Source: Citrobacter europaeus (lineage in GTDB: Bacteria > Pseudomonadota > Gammaproteobacteria > Enterobacterales > Enterobacteriaceae). Taken from it: 64,000 nucleotides of DNA. Position numbers and translations under genes: made by a program. The stretch is from contig CP083650.1 in assembly GCA_020099315.1 (NCBI GenBank), positions 3,844,001-3,908,000 on the forward strand, written 5' to 3'. Positions 35,630 to 44,158 of the stretch are shown in pieces (position 1 is the first letter of the stretch; every line of letters starts with the position of its first letter). Under the pieces are notes generated by a model, which was given only the letters and a program-made list of their open reading frames with translations, was not told the DNA's origin and searched no databases.

Positions 35630-36523
35630 ATGTACAAAAAAAACACGTTAAGTCTGGATGAGTATAACTCACTTACTCTTAATATGGGTGATCTGACTGA
35701 ATCTGAGTGCCGACTTAATGAGTACATTAATAAACACTTCAATGAACTCCCCTATCATGGCATTGTTGATCTCTCGCAAAATGCGATGGTAAGCAAGGCC
35801 ACCATTGGCCGATTTTTAAATAAAATTGGGTTTACGGGTTATGCTGCTTTTCGCAAAGCATTAGACATTACGCTATCAAAAAATAAAATATCCGCACCCT
35901 TTGAGAAAAACATCAAACTACGTAACAACCCCAGCATTACCACTGAAAGTATCGTTACCGATTTCACCCACAAAGTATCAGAATTATTTAATCAATTTAA
36001 AAATAATATCGATATTGAAAGCCTTAATGCGTTTATCGATCTGGTATTGAACAATCAACGTCATATTTATGTCGTCGGCCCTTCATCATCTCATGCAATG
36101 GCAACGCACTTTTGTACACTGCTAAAGTACTTTCGCAGTGACATCACCCTGTTACCGACGGACATCAGCGAACTCCCCAAATGCCTCCTCAATATTGAGG
36201 AGGAGGATGTCTTGATTGTGTTCTCCTACTACCGATTTAACCGGGTAGCGCTCAATATTGCAAAGTGGTTCAGAAAAAAGAATGCCGTCGTGGTCCTGGT
36301 TACCAACTCAGAGGCGAATCCTTACGGTAAGTTCTGCGATCTGCAGTTCGTTCTTCCCAGCGACGTACAATCCATTTTTCAAAGCCGTATTCTTGGCTTC
36401 TTTTTTATCGAACTTATATTGCATCTGGCGTATGAGAAAGGTGAGAGCGAGGGGAATTTTGCCCAACTGGAGGAGTTGTTCGTCTTTTTCGAAACATTTT
36501 CAGCATCAGCCCACAATACTTAG
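35630..36523 (+). CDS. RpiR-family transcriptional regulator
   Basis: This 297-residue regulator has an N-terminal helix-turn-helix (about residues 15-75, with VDLSQNAMVSKATIGRFLNKIG) and a SIS sugar/phospho-ligand domain (about 110-260, with IYVVGPSSSHAMATHF). It probably senses a pathway metabolite and controls both flanking promoter regions. I start at the ATG at 35630; a TTG at 35567 is in frame. The gene is AT rich compared with hyc or che genes, which suggests transfer. The natural ligand is unknown. Confidence 0.82.
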   Translation: MYKKNTLSLDEYNSLTLNMGDLTESECRLNEYINKHFNELPYHGIVDLSQNAMVSKATIGRFLNKIGFTGYAAFRKALDITLSKNKISAPFEKNIKLRNNPSITTESIVTDFTHKVSELFNQFKNNIDIESLNAFIDLVLNNQRHIYVVGPSSSHAMATHFCTLLKYFRSDITLLPTDISELPKCLLNIEEEDVLIVFSYYRFNRVALNIAKWFRKKNAVVVLVTNSEANPYGKFCDLQFVLPSDVQSIFQSRILGFFFIELILHLAYEKGESEGNFAQLEELFVFFETFSASAHNT

Positions 36524-36569
36524 ACCCACCAGCAGCCAGGAGTGTTCTCACTCCTGGCAACAGGATGCA

Positions 36570-37940
36570 TCAGGCTATCTCTGGGGTTTTCACGCGATCG
36601 AACCCAGCTATAGTTTCAGCGATTAGCGCGTCGTTCGCTCCGATATATGACAGCGGCTCGCAGGCGTCGGCAATTTCCTCTACAGATAATGATGCGCGGA
36701 TTTCCGGGCTAGCCTGGACAATCTCCATGAAACTCTGCTCACCGTTTGCATGCTTCAGCAGGTCTTTAACTAAGTTATAGGCAGACTCTCTGCCAATTTT
36801 GGCGGCAAGCCTCATCGTCAGCGATTCCGACATAATAAAGTGCTTCGAACAGTCAAAATTGGCGCGCATCTTCTCTTCATTAATAATGAGATGCGCAATC
36901 AGATTCTTTGCGCGTGTCAGGCTGGTCGATAAAGCATTAGAGGCCTCCGGGAGGATTGTCCAGTTTAATACCCTCATTGAGGCAGCCCGTACGTCCTGTT
37001 GATCCAGCATTGCTGGGGCGCCAGACGCATACATCCATCCCATCCTTGCCAGCGTTTGCATCATGTTACTGGCACGCGGATTAACTTTGTGCGGCATCGT
37101 GCTCGACCCTCCGCCGCCCTCACCCTCAAGCACTTCAGCAATCGGCGTGCGTCCCATTGTTTCGACATCGTTGGCCAGACGACACAGCGTGCCGTGAACA
37201 AGGGCAAAAAACTGCACGACTTCAACAACCGCATCCTGGCTGGCATTATTAATGCCGCAGGGCACGTTCAGACCCAGCGCTCGCATCAGCCGTTCACGCG
37301 TTTCCATTCCCTGCTCGCCCACCGAGGCCAGATTACCTACCGCGCCGCCAAAGAGCCCGGTGACCGCGCGCGGGTACAGCTGCTGGAGTCTTATCAGATG
37401 GCGGTTAACCTCCGCCAGATAACTGCAAACATGTAGCCCCCATGTTGTCGCAGAGGCATCCACCGAATTGGTGCGCGCAACCATCACCGTCCTGGTATGA
37501 CGTATTGCCATCGCTTTCATCGCTTCGCCAACATCAAGTAATTGCTCGCGCAGCAGGTGCAGCGTTTGTTGTAGTCTCATCGCCACGCCAGAGTCCAGCA
37601 GGTCCTGAGTGGTACATCCCCAGTGCAGAAACTGGCTGACCAACGGTGTGCCGCAAGCAGAGATCTGATCGATCAACGGTTTTATCGCCATACCAACCGT
37701 CTGCGTTTCCTGCGCCAGGGCCGGCCAATCTATCTGTATATCCCTGCACGTTTTTTCAATTTCGACGGCGGCTTGCTCAGGGATAATCCCCAGCTCGCCT
37801 TGCACGCGAGCGACAGTCGCCTCAAACCGCAACCAACACCGCAGCAGATTGTCGTCAGACCATATTTCCCGCATCCGCCCCTGGGTGAACAATGAAGAAT
37901 AAAGATCAGAATCAAATACCGTTGTTTGCTTACCGAACAT
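36570..37940 (-). CDS. Aspartase/fumarase-superfamily lyase (adenylosuccinate lyase / CMLE type)
   Basis: This 456-residue cytoplasmic enzyme belongs to the superfamily that cleaves succinyl-type substrates with release of fumarate, or cyclises carboxymuconate. The signature GSSTMPHKVNP with the catalytic mobile Ser loop is intact, and the acid/base region reads HWGCTTQDLLDSG. Overall it looks closest to 3-carboxy-muconate cycloisomerase and adenylosuccinate-lyase-like proteins. No other aromatic-degradation gene is near, and housekeeping purB lies elsewhere, so I prefer a fumarate-releasing lyase of unknown substrate, which would feed the nearby malic enzyme. Converges on the rpiR-type gene. 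Confidence 0.78.
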   Translation of the reverse strand: MFGKQTTVFDSDLYSSLFTQGRMREIWSDDNLLRCWLRFEATVARVQGELGIIPEQAAVEIEKTCRDIQIDWPALAQETQTVGMAIKPLIDQISACGTPLVSQFLHWGCTTQDLLDSGVAMRLQQTLHLLREQLLDVGEAMKAMAIRHTRTVMVARTNSVDASATTWGLHVCSYLAEVNRHLIRLQQLYPRAVTGLFGGAVGNLASVGEQGMETRERLMRALGLNVPCGINNASQDAVVEVVQFFALVHGTLCRLANDVETMGRTPIAEVLEGEGGGGSSTMPHKVNPRASNMMQTLARMGWMYASGAPAMLDQQDVRAASMRVLNWTILPEASNALSTSLTRAKNLIAHLIINEEKMRANFDCSKHFIMSESLTMRLAAKIGRESAYNLVKDLLKHANGEQSFMEIVQASPEIRASLSVEEIADACEPLSYIGANDALIAETIAGFDRVKTPEIA

Positions 37941-38022
37941 ACAGCGCCTCTCCGGCCAATGAATGCGTCAAAATCGAAAATGTGATTAATCAAGTTTGCG
38001 GGATCTGTTTTCCAAATTATAG

Positions 38023-38073
38023 GGGAAAATAGTATTCCCACCCCAAAAATGGCCATGAGAATGCAATATTCCC
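38023..38073. promoter_or_regulatory. Candidate RpiR-regulator operators, copies 2 and 3
   Basis: GGGAAAATAGTATTCCC lies at 38023-38039 and GAGAATGCAATATTCCC at 38057-38073, 34 bases apart start to start. Both match the form seen at 35456-35472, the second with one changed base. Confidence 0.6.
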
Positions 38074-38100
38074 ATTTTCATTTTTCTCACCAAGTAGAAG

Positions 38101-38116
38101 TGCGATGTACTTCACA
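38101..38116. promoter_or_regulatory. CRP-like site upstream of the porin gene
   Basis: TGCGATGTACTTCACA fits TGTGA-N6-TCACA with one mismatch. It lies between the two operator-like repeats and the porin. Confidence 0.55.
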
Positions 38117-38347
38117 GTAATTTGTGAATTACATTTTAAACAACTGCAATATTTCCAAAAAAATGCTTATTAAATATAAGAACCATTAATACAATAGTGA
38201 AATCGGAGATATTTATGCGTGAATAATCACATTTCATCACGAGAAAAAATGATTCCCATACCGCTGACATTCCATTTCCACAAACAATTACCTCGCTGTG
38301 AAATTCATTTTTATGGTCAGGAAATTTATGCTTGTTTGAGGGATGAC

Positions 38348-39388
38348 ATGAAGCTAAAAAATTATTCACTAATATTACTTATGGGTATGAGTTCCTCGGC
38401 GTTCGCCTTAAACGTCTATAATAAGGATGGCAATACTCTGGATATCTATGGCCGCGTTGAGGGCAAAATAGCAAGTGGCCAGAATTCATTTGCCGGCAGT
38501 GAAAGCCGAAGCGATCTGGGTGGCCGTGTAGGTATTTATCTCACCCGAGATCTGGATATTCTGCCTGAGACTAAAATCGTGGGTCGTTTGGAATGGCAGG
38601 TGCGTACCGAAAAAAATGATAACAATACCGGTGAAAGCGATATGGAGGCCCGCTATTCCTATGTCGGTCTGTCAAATAAAACATGGGGTGAACTGATCAC
38701 CGGGAGAACCAAAAACCCGTTGTATCAGGTAATGAAAATGACCGATAAATATAAAAACTTCACTCCCAATATCTATAGCTATGGTATTACAACTATAGAT
38801 GATTCGTACCAGTTCAACCGCCAGGACGGCACCGTTCAGTGGAACGCCAAATTTGCCGGTAACGAAATTCAACTGGCATGGGTCTCCGGTAATGGCAACA
38901 GCGACAACGAAGCCCTGGATTACGGCGCGATGGCCAGCTATCGCAAGTCTTTCAAATTTGGTGATTTTAGAATTACACCAGCACTCGCGGCCAGTCGTTA
39001 CAAACGACAGGATGGCGTAGTGACCACCGATGGGCGTAATCAAAACGATCAAATTATGGGAGGGTTACAACTCGGTTATAAAGCCTATGAGGTCGCGGTA
39101 ACCGCATTACGGACTTCTATTTCCCGTGATAACAATAGTGATAATAATTATAAAGGAATGGATTCGCTCATTTCCTACAACTTTGGCACCGTCAAGGTAC
39201 TCACCGGGTATAGTTTTTTAAATGAAGACGGTAAAGATATTGCTGAAAAAGAAGACTGGCGTTCTGAGGCGCAATTAACATTGGCTGAGGATACGTGGTT
39301 ATCATTTACTTACGATAAAGAATTCGCCAGTAAGAACAAAAAAACCAATGATGATGCGCTTATCGTTGGGCTCCGTTACGATTTCTAA
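38348..39388 (+). CDS. General porin (OmpC/PhoE family), outer membrane
   Basis: This 346-residue protein has a clear signal peptide (cut probably after SSSAFA) and a mature start LNVYNKDGNTLDIYGRV, a hallmark of trimeric general porins. Alternating amphipathic strands fill the body and the last residue is Phe, as needed for BAM assembly. It is somewhat short for OmpC/OmpF, so loops may be reduced. GAGGG precedes the ATG. It probably forms an operon with the SGNH hydrolase ten bases downstream, which suggests it admits that enzyme's substrate or is needed under the same condition. Confidence 0.85.
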   Translation: MKLKNYSLILLMGMSSSAFALNVYNKDGNTLDIYGRVEGKIASGQNSFAGSESRSDLGGRVGIYLTRDLDILPETKIVGRLEWQVRTEKNDNNTGESDMEARYSYVGLSNKTWGELITGRTKNPLYQVMKMTDKYKNFTPNIYSYGITTIDDSYQFNRQDGTVQWNAKFAGNEIQLAWVSGNGNSDNEALDYGAMASYRKSFKFGDFRITPALAASRYKRQDGVVTTDGRNQNDQIMGGLQLGYKAYEVAVTALRTSISRDNNSDNNYKGMDSLISYNFGTVKVLTGYSFLNEDGKDIAEKEDWRSEAQLTLAEDTWLSFTYDKEFASKNKKTNDDALIVGLRYDF

Positions 39389-39398
39389 GAGATAACCG

Positions 39399-40172
39399 AT
39401 GAAAAAGATAACTTTGCTTGTCACAGCAACGGCTCTGGCACTGAGTAGTATCTGCGCTCACGCTGATACATTATTAGCGCCTTCCGCACATGCGAAAATG
39501 GATGGCGAGAATAAAATCGTCGCGCTGTATGGCAACTCGTTCACGTTCTATAACAACAATATCAATACCCGATTACGGGATTTGACACAGTCTTTATTGC
39601 CTGACCATGCAAAAGGGTATAAGTATCGCGGGATCACGATTTCCAGCGGCCATTTAGGCTGGCAAATTGAGAATATGCGCTACCAGAACACGCTACAGAA
39701 ATGGGATGTAGTGGTATTACAGGGGAACTCCACAGAAACGATTTCAAAGAAAGAAAGTACCCGACAAAACTTCGTTGATTCTGCAACCCAAATGGCCAAC
39801 ATGGCACATCAAGCGGGTGCAAAAGTCGTCTATTTCATGACCTGGCCGAAAAAAGACAAACCCGAAGATAGCCAAAAACTGGCGGACGCTTATATCTCTA
39901 TTGCGCAGAAAACGGGAGGATATGTCGCTCCGGTTGGCCTGGCTTTTGAGAAAGCGCGCAAAACCCATCCGGAGATAAATCTGTATTATCATGATGGTGT
40001 ACATCCTTCAATTTCTGGAACGTATCTCGCCGCATGCGTATTCTTTGCCACCCTGTATAACCAGTCTCCGGTCGGTGGCGCGCTTCCCGTTGATACGGAC
40101 ATGACCCCTGCTACCGCCAAAGCGTTACAACAGATTGCATGGGACACCGTCACTGAGTTCCAGAAGTCGTAA
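39399..40172 (+). CDS. Periplasmic SGNH/GDSL-type hydrolase
   Basis: This 257-residue exported protein (signal peptide ending SICAHA-D) has the SGNH blocks: nucleophile Ser47 in LYGNSFTF, Gly84 in SSGHLGW, Asn110 in LQGN, and the Asp199-His202 pair in HDGVHP. Such enzymes are esterases or deacetylases. The substrate is unknown; the context (porin before it, dicarboxylate carrier, lyase and malic enzyme nearby) suggests it trims an ester from a compound before uptake. It starts ten bases after the porin stop. Confidence 0.75.
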   Translation: MKKITLLVTATALALSSICAHADTLLAPSAHAKMDGENKIVALYGNSFTFYNNNINTRLRDLTQSLLPDHAKGYKYRGITISSGHLGWQIENMRYQNTLQKWDVVVLQGNSTETISKKESTRQNFVDSATQMANMAHQAGAKVVYFMTWPKKDKPEDSQKLADAYISIAQKTGGYVAPVGLAFEKARKTHPEINLYYHDGVHPSISGTYLAACVFFATLYNQSPVGGALPVDTDMTPATAKALQQIAWDTVTEFQKS

Positions 40173-40194
40173 TCATCAGGTAATTCATCACCGA

Positions 40195-40218
40195 CACGCC
40201 GGCAATTCTGTCGGCGTG
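40195..40218 (+). terminator. Possible terminator after the SGNH hydrolase gene
   Basis: A seven-base stem CACGCCG / CGGCGTG with a ten-base loop lies 22 bases after the stop. No T-run follows, so this may be only a 3'-end hairpin. Confidence 0.4.
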
Positions 40219-40257
40219 AAACGCATTATCCCCCGCCAATTCCTTAGCTCCCTACGC

Positions 40258-40283
40258 AAATAAGAATTATTTTCATTTATTTA
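40258..40283. promoter_or_regulatory. Possible Fur box upstream of sitA
   Basis: An AT-rich stretch with AAGAATTATTTTCATTTA resembles the repeated GATAAT words of Fur boxes. Salmonella sitABCD is Fur and MntR regulated, which supports but does not prove the call. Confidence 0.45.
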
Positions 40284-40298
40284 TACCTTGTGCTATAT

Positions 40299-40318
40299 AA
40301 CATAGCAAAGGCTATATT
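40299..40318. promoter_or_regulatory. MntR-like operator of sitABCD
   Basis: AACATAGCAAAGGCTATATT is almost the palindromic MntR box known from mntH and sit promoters (ending CTATGTT there). It lies 37 bases before the sitA start. Confidence 0.85.
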
Positions 40319-40354
40319 CGTTGATAAATTAACCACTTTGTTGTGAGGGATACT

Positions 40355-41272
40355 ATGCCGCATCTGCCCCATCTGAAATCATTTCTCCTTGCCAGCGCGT
40401 TAACGGCGCTGACGCTGTCACCCGCCTGGGCGAAAGAAAAGTTTAAAGTGATAACCACCTTTACGGTGATTGCCGATATGGCCAGCAACGTAGCGGGTGA
40501 CGCGGCGGACGTCAGCTCCATCACCAAACCCGGAGCAGAAATTCACGAATATCAACCCACGCCGGGAGATATAAAACGGGCGCAAGGCGCGCAGCTTATT
40601 CTCTCCAACGGCCTTAACCTCGAACTATGGTTTGCCCGCTTCTACCAAAATTTGTCCGGCGTACCGGAAGTGATGGTCTCAAACGGCGTGCAGCCAATGG
40701 GTATCAGCGAAGGGCCGTACAACGGTAAACCAAACCCGCATGCCTGGATGTCAGCGGAGAACGCGCTTATCTACGTGGATAACATTCGCGATGCGCTGAT
40801 GAAATACGATCCAGACAATGCCGCCACCTACCAGAAAAATGCGCAGAATTATAAAGCAAAAATCCAGCAGACCCTGGCGCCATTGCATGCAGAACTGGCA
40901 AAGCTCCCTGCTGATAAACGCTGGCTGGTCACCAGCGAAGGCGCATTCTCTTACCTCGCGCGTGATAACAACCTTCAGGAGCTGTATCTGTGGCCAATCA
41001 ATGCCGATCAGCAAGGCACGCCCAAACAGGTACGCAAGGTGATCGATGCGATCAGAGCGCATCATATCCCAACGGTATTTAGCGAAAGCACCGTGTCCGA
41101 CAAACCAGCACGTCAGGTTGCCCGTGAGTCTGGCGCACATTACGGCGGCGTGCTGTATGTCGATTCGCTCAGCGCTGCCGACGGCCCGGTTCCGACCTAT
41201 CTGGATTTACTGCGCGTAACCACACAAACCATTGTCAACGGCATCAATAAGGGCCTGGAGAGACAACCATGA
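40355..41272 (+). CDS. sitA: Mn/Fe ABC transporter periplasmic binding protein SitA
   Basis: This 305-residue family 9 solute-binding protein captures Mn(II) and Fe(II) in the periplasm. A signal peptide (ending SPAWA) is followed by the metal ligand region GAEIHEYQPTPGD, and later PHAW and the DSLSAADGP segment. The ATG at 40355 has GAGGG upstream; an ATG at 40343 is less likely. It is the first of four coupled genes and matches the sit operon of Salmonella and pathogenic E. coli. Confidence 0.93.
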   Translation: MPHLPHLKSFLLASALTALTLSPAWAKEKFKVITTFTVIADMASNVAGDAADVSSITKPGAEIHEYQPTPGDIKRAQGAQLILSNGLNLELWFARFYQNLSGVPEVMVSNGVQPMGISEGPYNGKPNPHAWMSAENALIYVDNIRDALMKYDPDNAATYQKNAQNYKAKIQQTLAPLHAELAKLPADKRWLVTSEGAFSYLARDNNLQELYLWPINADQQGTPKQVRKVIDAIRAHHIPTVFSESTVSDKPARQVARESGAHYGGVLYVDSLSAADGPVPTYLDLLRVTTQTIVNGINKGLERQP

Positions 41273-42084
41273 GTCACTCTGCGATTACCGTAAATCAGGT
41301 TACGGTGACGTATCGCAACGGTCACACCGCATTGCGGGACGCCACTTTTCAGATACCGGGCGGCTCAATTGCCGCTCTGGTCGGCGTAAACGGTTCGGGA
41401 AAATCAACGCTTTTTAAAGCGCTGATGGGTTTTGTCCGCCTGGCGCACGGGGAAATATCGATTCTGCAACAGCCGGTTAATAAGGCGCTCAAACAGAATC
41501 TGATTGCCTATGTCCCTCAGTCAGAAGAGGTGGACTGGTCATTTCCGGTACTGGTGGAAGATGTCGTGATGATGGGACGCTTTGGCCATATGGGGTGGCT
41601 GCGTCGGCCAAAACAGATTGACCACGCCTGCGTGGATGCGGCGCTGGCGCGGGTGGATATGCTGGACTATCGCCATCGCCAGATAGGTGAATTATCCGGA
41701 GGGCAGAAAAAACGCGTTTTTCTGGCAAGAGCCATCGCGCAGGACGGGCAGGTTATTTTACTGGATGAACCCTTCACCGGCGTGGATGTGAAAACCGAGG
41801 CCCGGATCATCGACCTGCTGCGTGAACTGCGTGATGAGGGGCGGACCATGCTGGTCTCTACCCATAATCTGGGATCCGTCACCGAGTTTTGTGATTACAC
41901 GGTGATGATTAAAGGCACGGTGCTGGCAAGTGGACCAACCGAAATCACCTTTACTCACGAGAATCTCGAGCTGGCATTCAGCGGCGTACTGCGTCACGTT
42001 GCGCTGAGCGGCGGTGAACAACACGTGATTACCGATGATGAACGCCCGTTTATTTCGCGACGCGCGACAAGCGAGGGTAAATAA
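41269..42084 (+). CDS. sitB: Mn/Fe ABC transporter ATPase SitB
   Basis: This 271-residue ATPase drives SitCD. Walker A is GVNGSGKSTL, the ABC signature is LSGGQKKR and Walker B is VILLDEPFTG. It overlaps sitA by four bases and is followed by sitC after two bases. Confidence 0.94.
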   Translation: MSHSAITVNQVTVTYRNGHTALRDATFQIPGGSIAALVGVNGSGKSTLFKALMGFVRLAHGEISILQQPVNKALKQNLIAYVPQSEEVDWSFPVLVEDVVMMGRFGHMGWLRRPKQIDHACVDAALARVDMLDYRHRQIGELSGGQKKRVFLARAIAQDGQVILLDEPFTGVDVKTEARIIDLLRELRDEGRTMLVSTHNLGSVTEFCDYTVMIKGTVLASGPTEITFTHENLELAFSGVLRHVALSGGEQHVITDDERPFISRRATSEGK

Positions 42085-42086
42085 TC

Positions 42087-42944
42087 ATGAACTGGCTGAC
42101 GGAGCCGTTTGGCTACCAGTACATGCTCAACGCCATGTGGGTCTCGGCGATGGTCGGCGGCCTGTGCGCGTTTCTCTCCTGCTATCTGATGCTCAAAGGC
42201 TGGTCGCTGATTGGCGATGCGCTGTCGCACTCTATCGTTCCGGGCGTTGCCGGAGCTTATATGTTAGGGCTTCCCTTCGCGCTTGGCGCATTTCTTTCCG
42301 GCGGACTGGCGGCGGGCAGCATGCTGTTTCTCAATCAACGTTCACGCCTGAAGGAAGATGCCATTATCGGACTGATTTTTTCGTCCTTTTTCGGTATCGG
42401 GCTATTTATGGTGTCGCTCAATCCGATGTCGGTGAACATTCAGACCATTATTCTCGGCAACGTGCTGGCGATTGCGCCGGAAGATATTCTGCAACTGGCC
42501 ATCATCGGCGTTATCTCGCTGACTATCCTGTTTTTGAAGTGGAAAGATCTGATGGTGGTCTTTTTTGATGAAAACCACGCGCGGTCTATCGGTCTGAACC
42601 CGGGCCGGTTGAAGCTGTTATTTTTTACGCTGCTCTCCGTTTCCACCGTCGCCGCACTGCAAACCGTCGGCGCATTTCTGGTGATTTGCCTGGTGGTGAC
42701 GCCCGGAGCAACGGCCTGGCTGCTGACCGATCGTTTTCCTCGCCTGCTCACCATCGCCGTCGCTATCGGCAGCCTGACCAGCTTTTTCGGCGCCTGGCTG
42801 AGCTACTGGCTGGACGGCGCAACCGGCGGAATTATTGTCGTTCTGCAAACGCTGCTGTTCCTGCTGGCATTTGTCTTCGCGCCAAAACACGGTCTGCTGG
42901 CGAATCGCCGCCGAGCCCGTCTGGTGAACAAGGAGCAAGTATGA
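42087..42944 (+). CDS. sitC: Mn/Fe ABC transporter permease SitC
   Basis: This 285-residue family 3 ABC permease has about eight membrane helices and the GDALSHSIVPG motif near residue 50, which faces the ATPase or metal path. It overlaps sitD by four bases. SitC and SitD form the heterodimeric channel. Confidence 0.93.
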   Translation: MNWLTEPFGYQYMLNAMWVSAMVGGLCAFLSCYLMLKGWSLIGDALSHSIVPGVAGAYMLGLPFALGAFLSGGLAAGSMLFLNQRSRLKEDAIIGLIFSSFFGIGLFMVSLNPMSVNIQTIILGNVLAIAPEDILQLAIIGVISLTILFLKWKDLMVVFFDENHARSIGLNPGRLKLLFFTLLSVSTVAALQTVGAFLVICLVVTPGATAWLLTDRFPRLLTIAVAIGSLTSFFGAWLSYWLDGATGGIIVVLQTLLFLLAFVFAPKHGLLANRRRARLVNKEQV

Positions 42945-43792
42945 TCTTAACAATGCTGCTGGAACCTTTTCAGTTCAGCTTTATGGTCAATGCGCTGGTC
43001 ATCTCCACTATTGTCGCCGTCCCCTGCGCGCTGCTGTCGGTATTTTTAGTACTCAAAGGCTGGGCGCTAATGGGCGATGCCATGAGCCACGCGGTTTTCC
43101 CGGGAATTGTGCTGGCATGGATTGCAGGTATCCCGCTGGCAATTGGCGCGTTTATCGCCGGGCTATTCTGTGCGGTGGCGACGGGCTATCTCGACGATAA
43201 CAGCCGTATCAAACGCGATACTCTGATGGGGATTGTCTTTTCGGGCATGTTTGGTGCGGGACTGGTGTTGTACGTCTCTATCCAGTCAGAAGTCCATCTC
43301 GATCATATACTGTTCGGCGACATGCTGGGCGTATCGTTAAGCGATATCATGCAAACCGCGGTTATCACGCTGGGAATAGCGCTTATCATCGGACTTAAAT
43401 GGAAAGATCTGCTGCTGCATGCGTTCGACCCGCATCAGGCAAAAGCCAGCGGGCTTAACACCGCACTTCTGCATTACGGCCTGTTATGCATGATAGCCCT
43501 GACGATTGTCGCCACGCTAAAATCAGTCGGGATTATTTTGTCGATCTCCTTACTGATTGCGCCTGGCGCCATTGCGATTTTAATGACGCGAAAGTTTTCT
43601 CACGCCTTGTGGCTGGCGGTGGTTATGTCGGTTATTACCTCGTTTATGGGCGTGTACCTGTCATTTTTCATCGACAGTGCTCCGGCCCCTACCATCGTCG
43701 TACTATTTTCCCTGCTGTTTGTGATTACCTTTATTTATTCCACCCTGCGCGACCGCCGTTTAGAACGGCGACGCCTGCATGATGTGCTATAG
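42941..43792 (+). CDS. sitD: Mn/Fe ABC transporter permease SitD
   Basis: This 283-residue permease is the partner of SitC, with the parallel GDAMSHAVFPGIVL motif. I start at the ATG at 42941 (ATGA overlap with sitC); the longer in-frame reading from 42686 overlaps sitC by 259 bases. Its stop is only six bases from the stop of the opposing chemosensory operon, with no terminator between. Confidence 0.93.
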   Translation: MILTMLLEPFQFSFMVNALVISTIVAVPCALLSVFLVLKGWALMGDAMSHAVFPGIVLAWIAGIPLAIGAFIAGLFCAVATGYLDDNSRIKRDTLMGIVFSGMFGAGLVLYVSIQSEVHLDHILFGDMLGVSLSDIMQTAVITLGIALIIGLKWKDLLLHAFDPHQAKASGLNTALLHYGLLCMIALTIVATLKSVGIILSISLLIAPGAIAILMTRKFSHALWLAVVMSVITSFMGVYLSFFIDSAPAPTIVVLFSLLFVITFIYSTLRDRRLERRRLHDVL

Positions 43793-43798
43793 GGCTAA

Positions 43799-44158
43799 TC
43801 AGCGCCAGCTTAACAGCGGGCTGAACGCCTCTCGCCCCACCAAAGCGCGCAGCGCAGGCAGATGGCAACTGCGCGCCAGAAGCGGCGGAACGGCAAAAAT
43901 GGTGTCGCTGGAGAGCATCACGTTCTCCAGCTGTCCCCAAAAGTACCAGCCGGTATCAACGCCGCTGTCAGGAACGCATAAATGCAAGTGTCTGCCCTCC
44001 TGCGGCTCATCGGCAATACCCAGCCAGTGACTAAAGCGCGGGATTTCCGGTACAACATGCGTCACCAGCGCGCAGCGTCCAACCTGGCTGGCCGGAATAT
44101 AAAAATTCTGCGAACCCAGCGTGACGCGCACCGCTGCAAGGTTAGTGAGAGCCGTCAT
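43799..44158 (-). CDS. Small CheW-like protein ending the chemosensory operon
   Basis: This 119-residue protein is probably a divergent CheW-type adaptor. Its start (AAVRVTLGSQNFYIPASQVGR) resembles the first strand pair of CheW, and the end (SSDTIFAVPPLL) resembles the CheW C-terminal region, but the middle is short and lacks a clear CheW core. It overlaps the upstream cheW gene by 17 bases. Wsp-type systems have two CheW proteins, which fits this position. The start at 44158 (MTALTNLAAV) is preferred over 44185. Function is not proven. Confidence 0.55.
   Translation of the reverse strand: MTALTNLAAVRVTLGSQNFYIPASQVGRCALVTHVVPEIPRFSHWLGIADEPQEGRHLHLCVPDSGVDTGWYFWGQLENVMLSSDTIFAVPPLLARSCHLPALRALVGREAFSPLLSWR

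Larger units (their letters stand above)
37941..38347. other. Divergent regulatory region between the lyase and porin genes
   Basis: This 407-base AT-rich stretch has no convincing gene. It contains two inverted repeats of the GGGAA-N7-TTCCC type (38023 and 38057) and a CRP-like site (38101). The last 130 bases before the porin ATG can be read in frame from 38219, but the signal peptide clearly begins at 38348. Confidence 0.7.

Noticed and set aside
36570..37940. Calling the lyase PurB (adenylosuccinate lyase)
   Set aside because: The housekeeping purB is at another locus in enterobacteria and the neighbours are a carrier, porin and RpiR-type regulator. The superfamily signature alone does not give the substrate.
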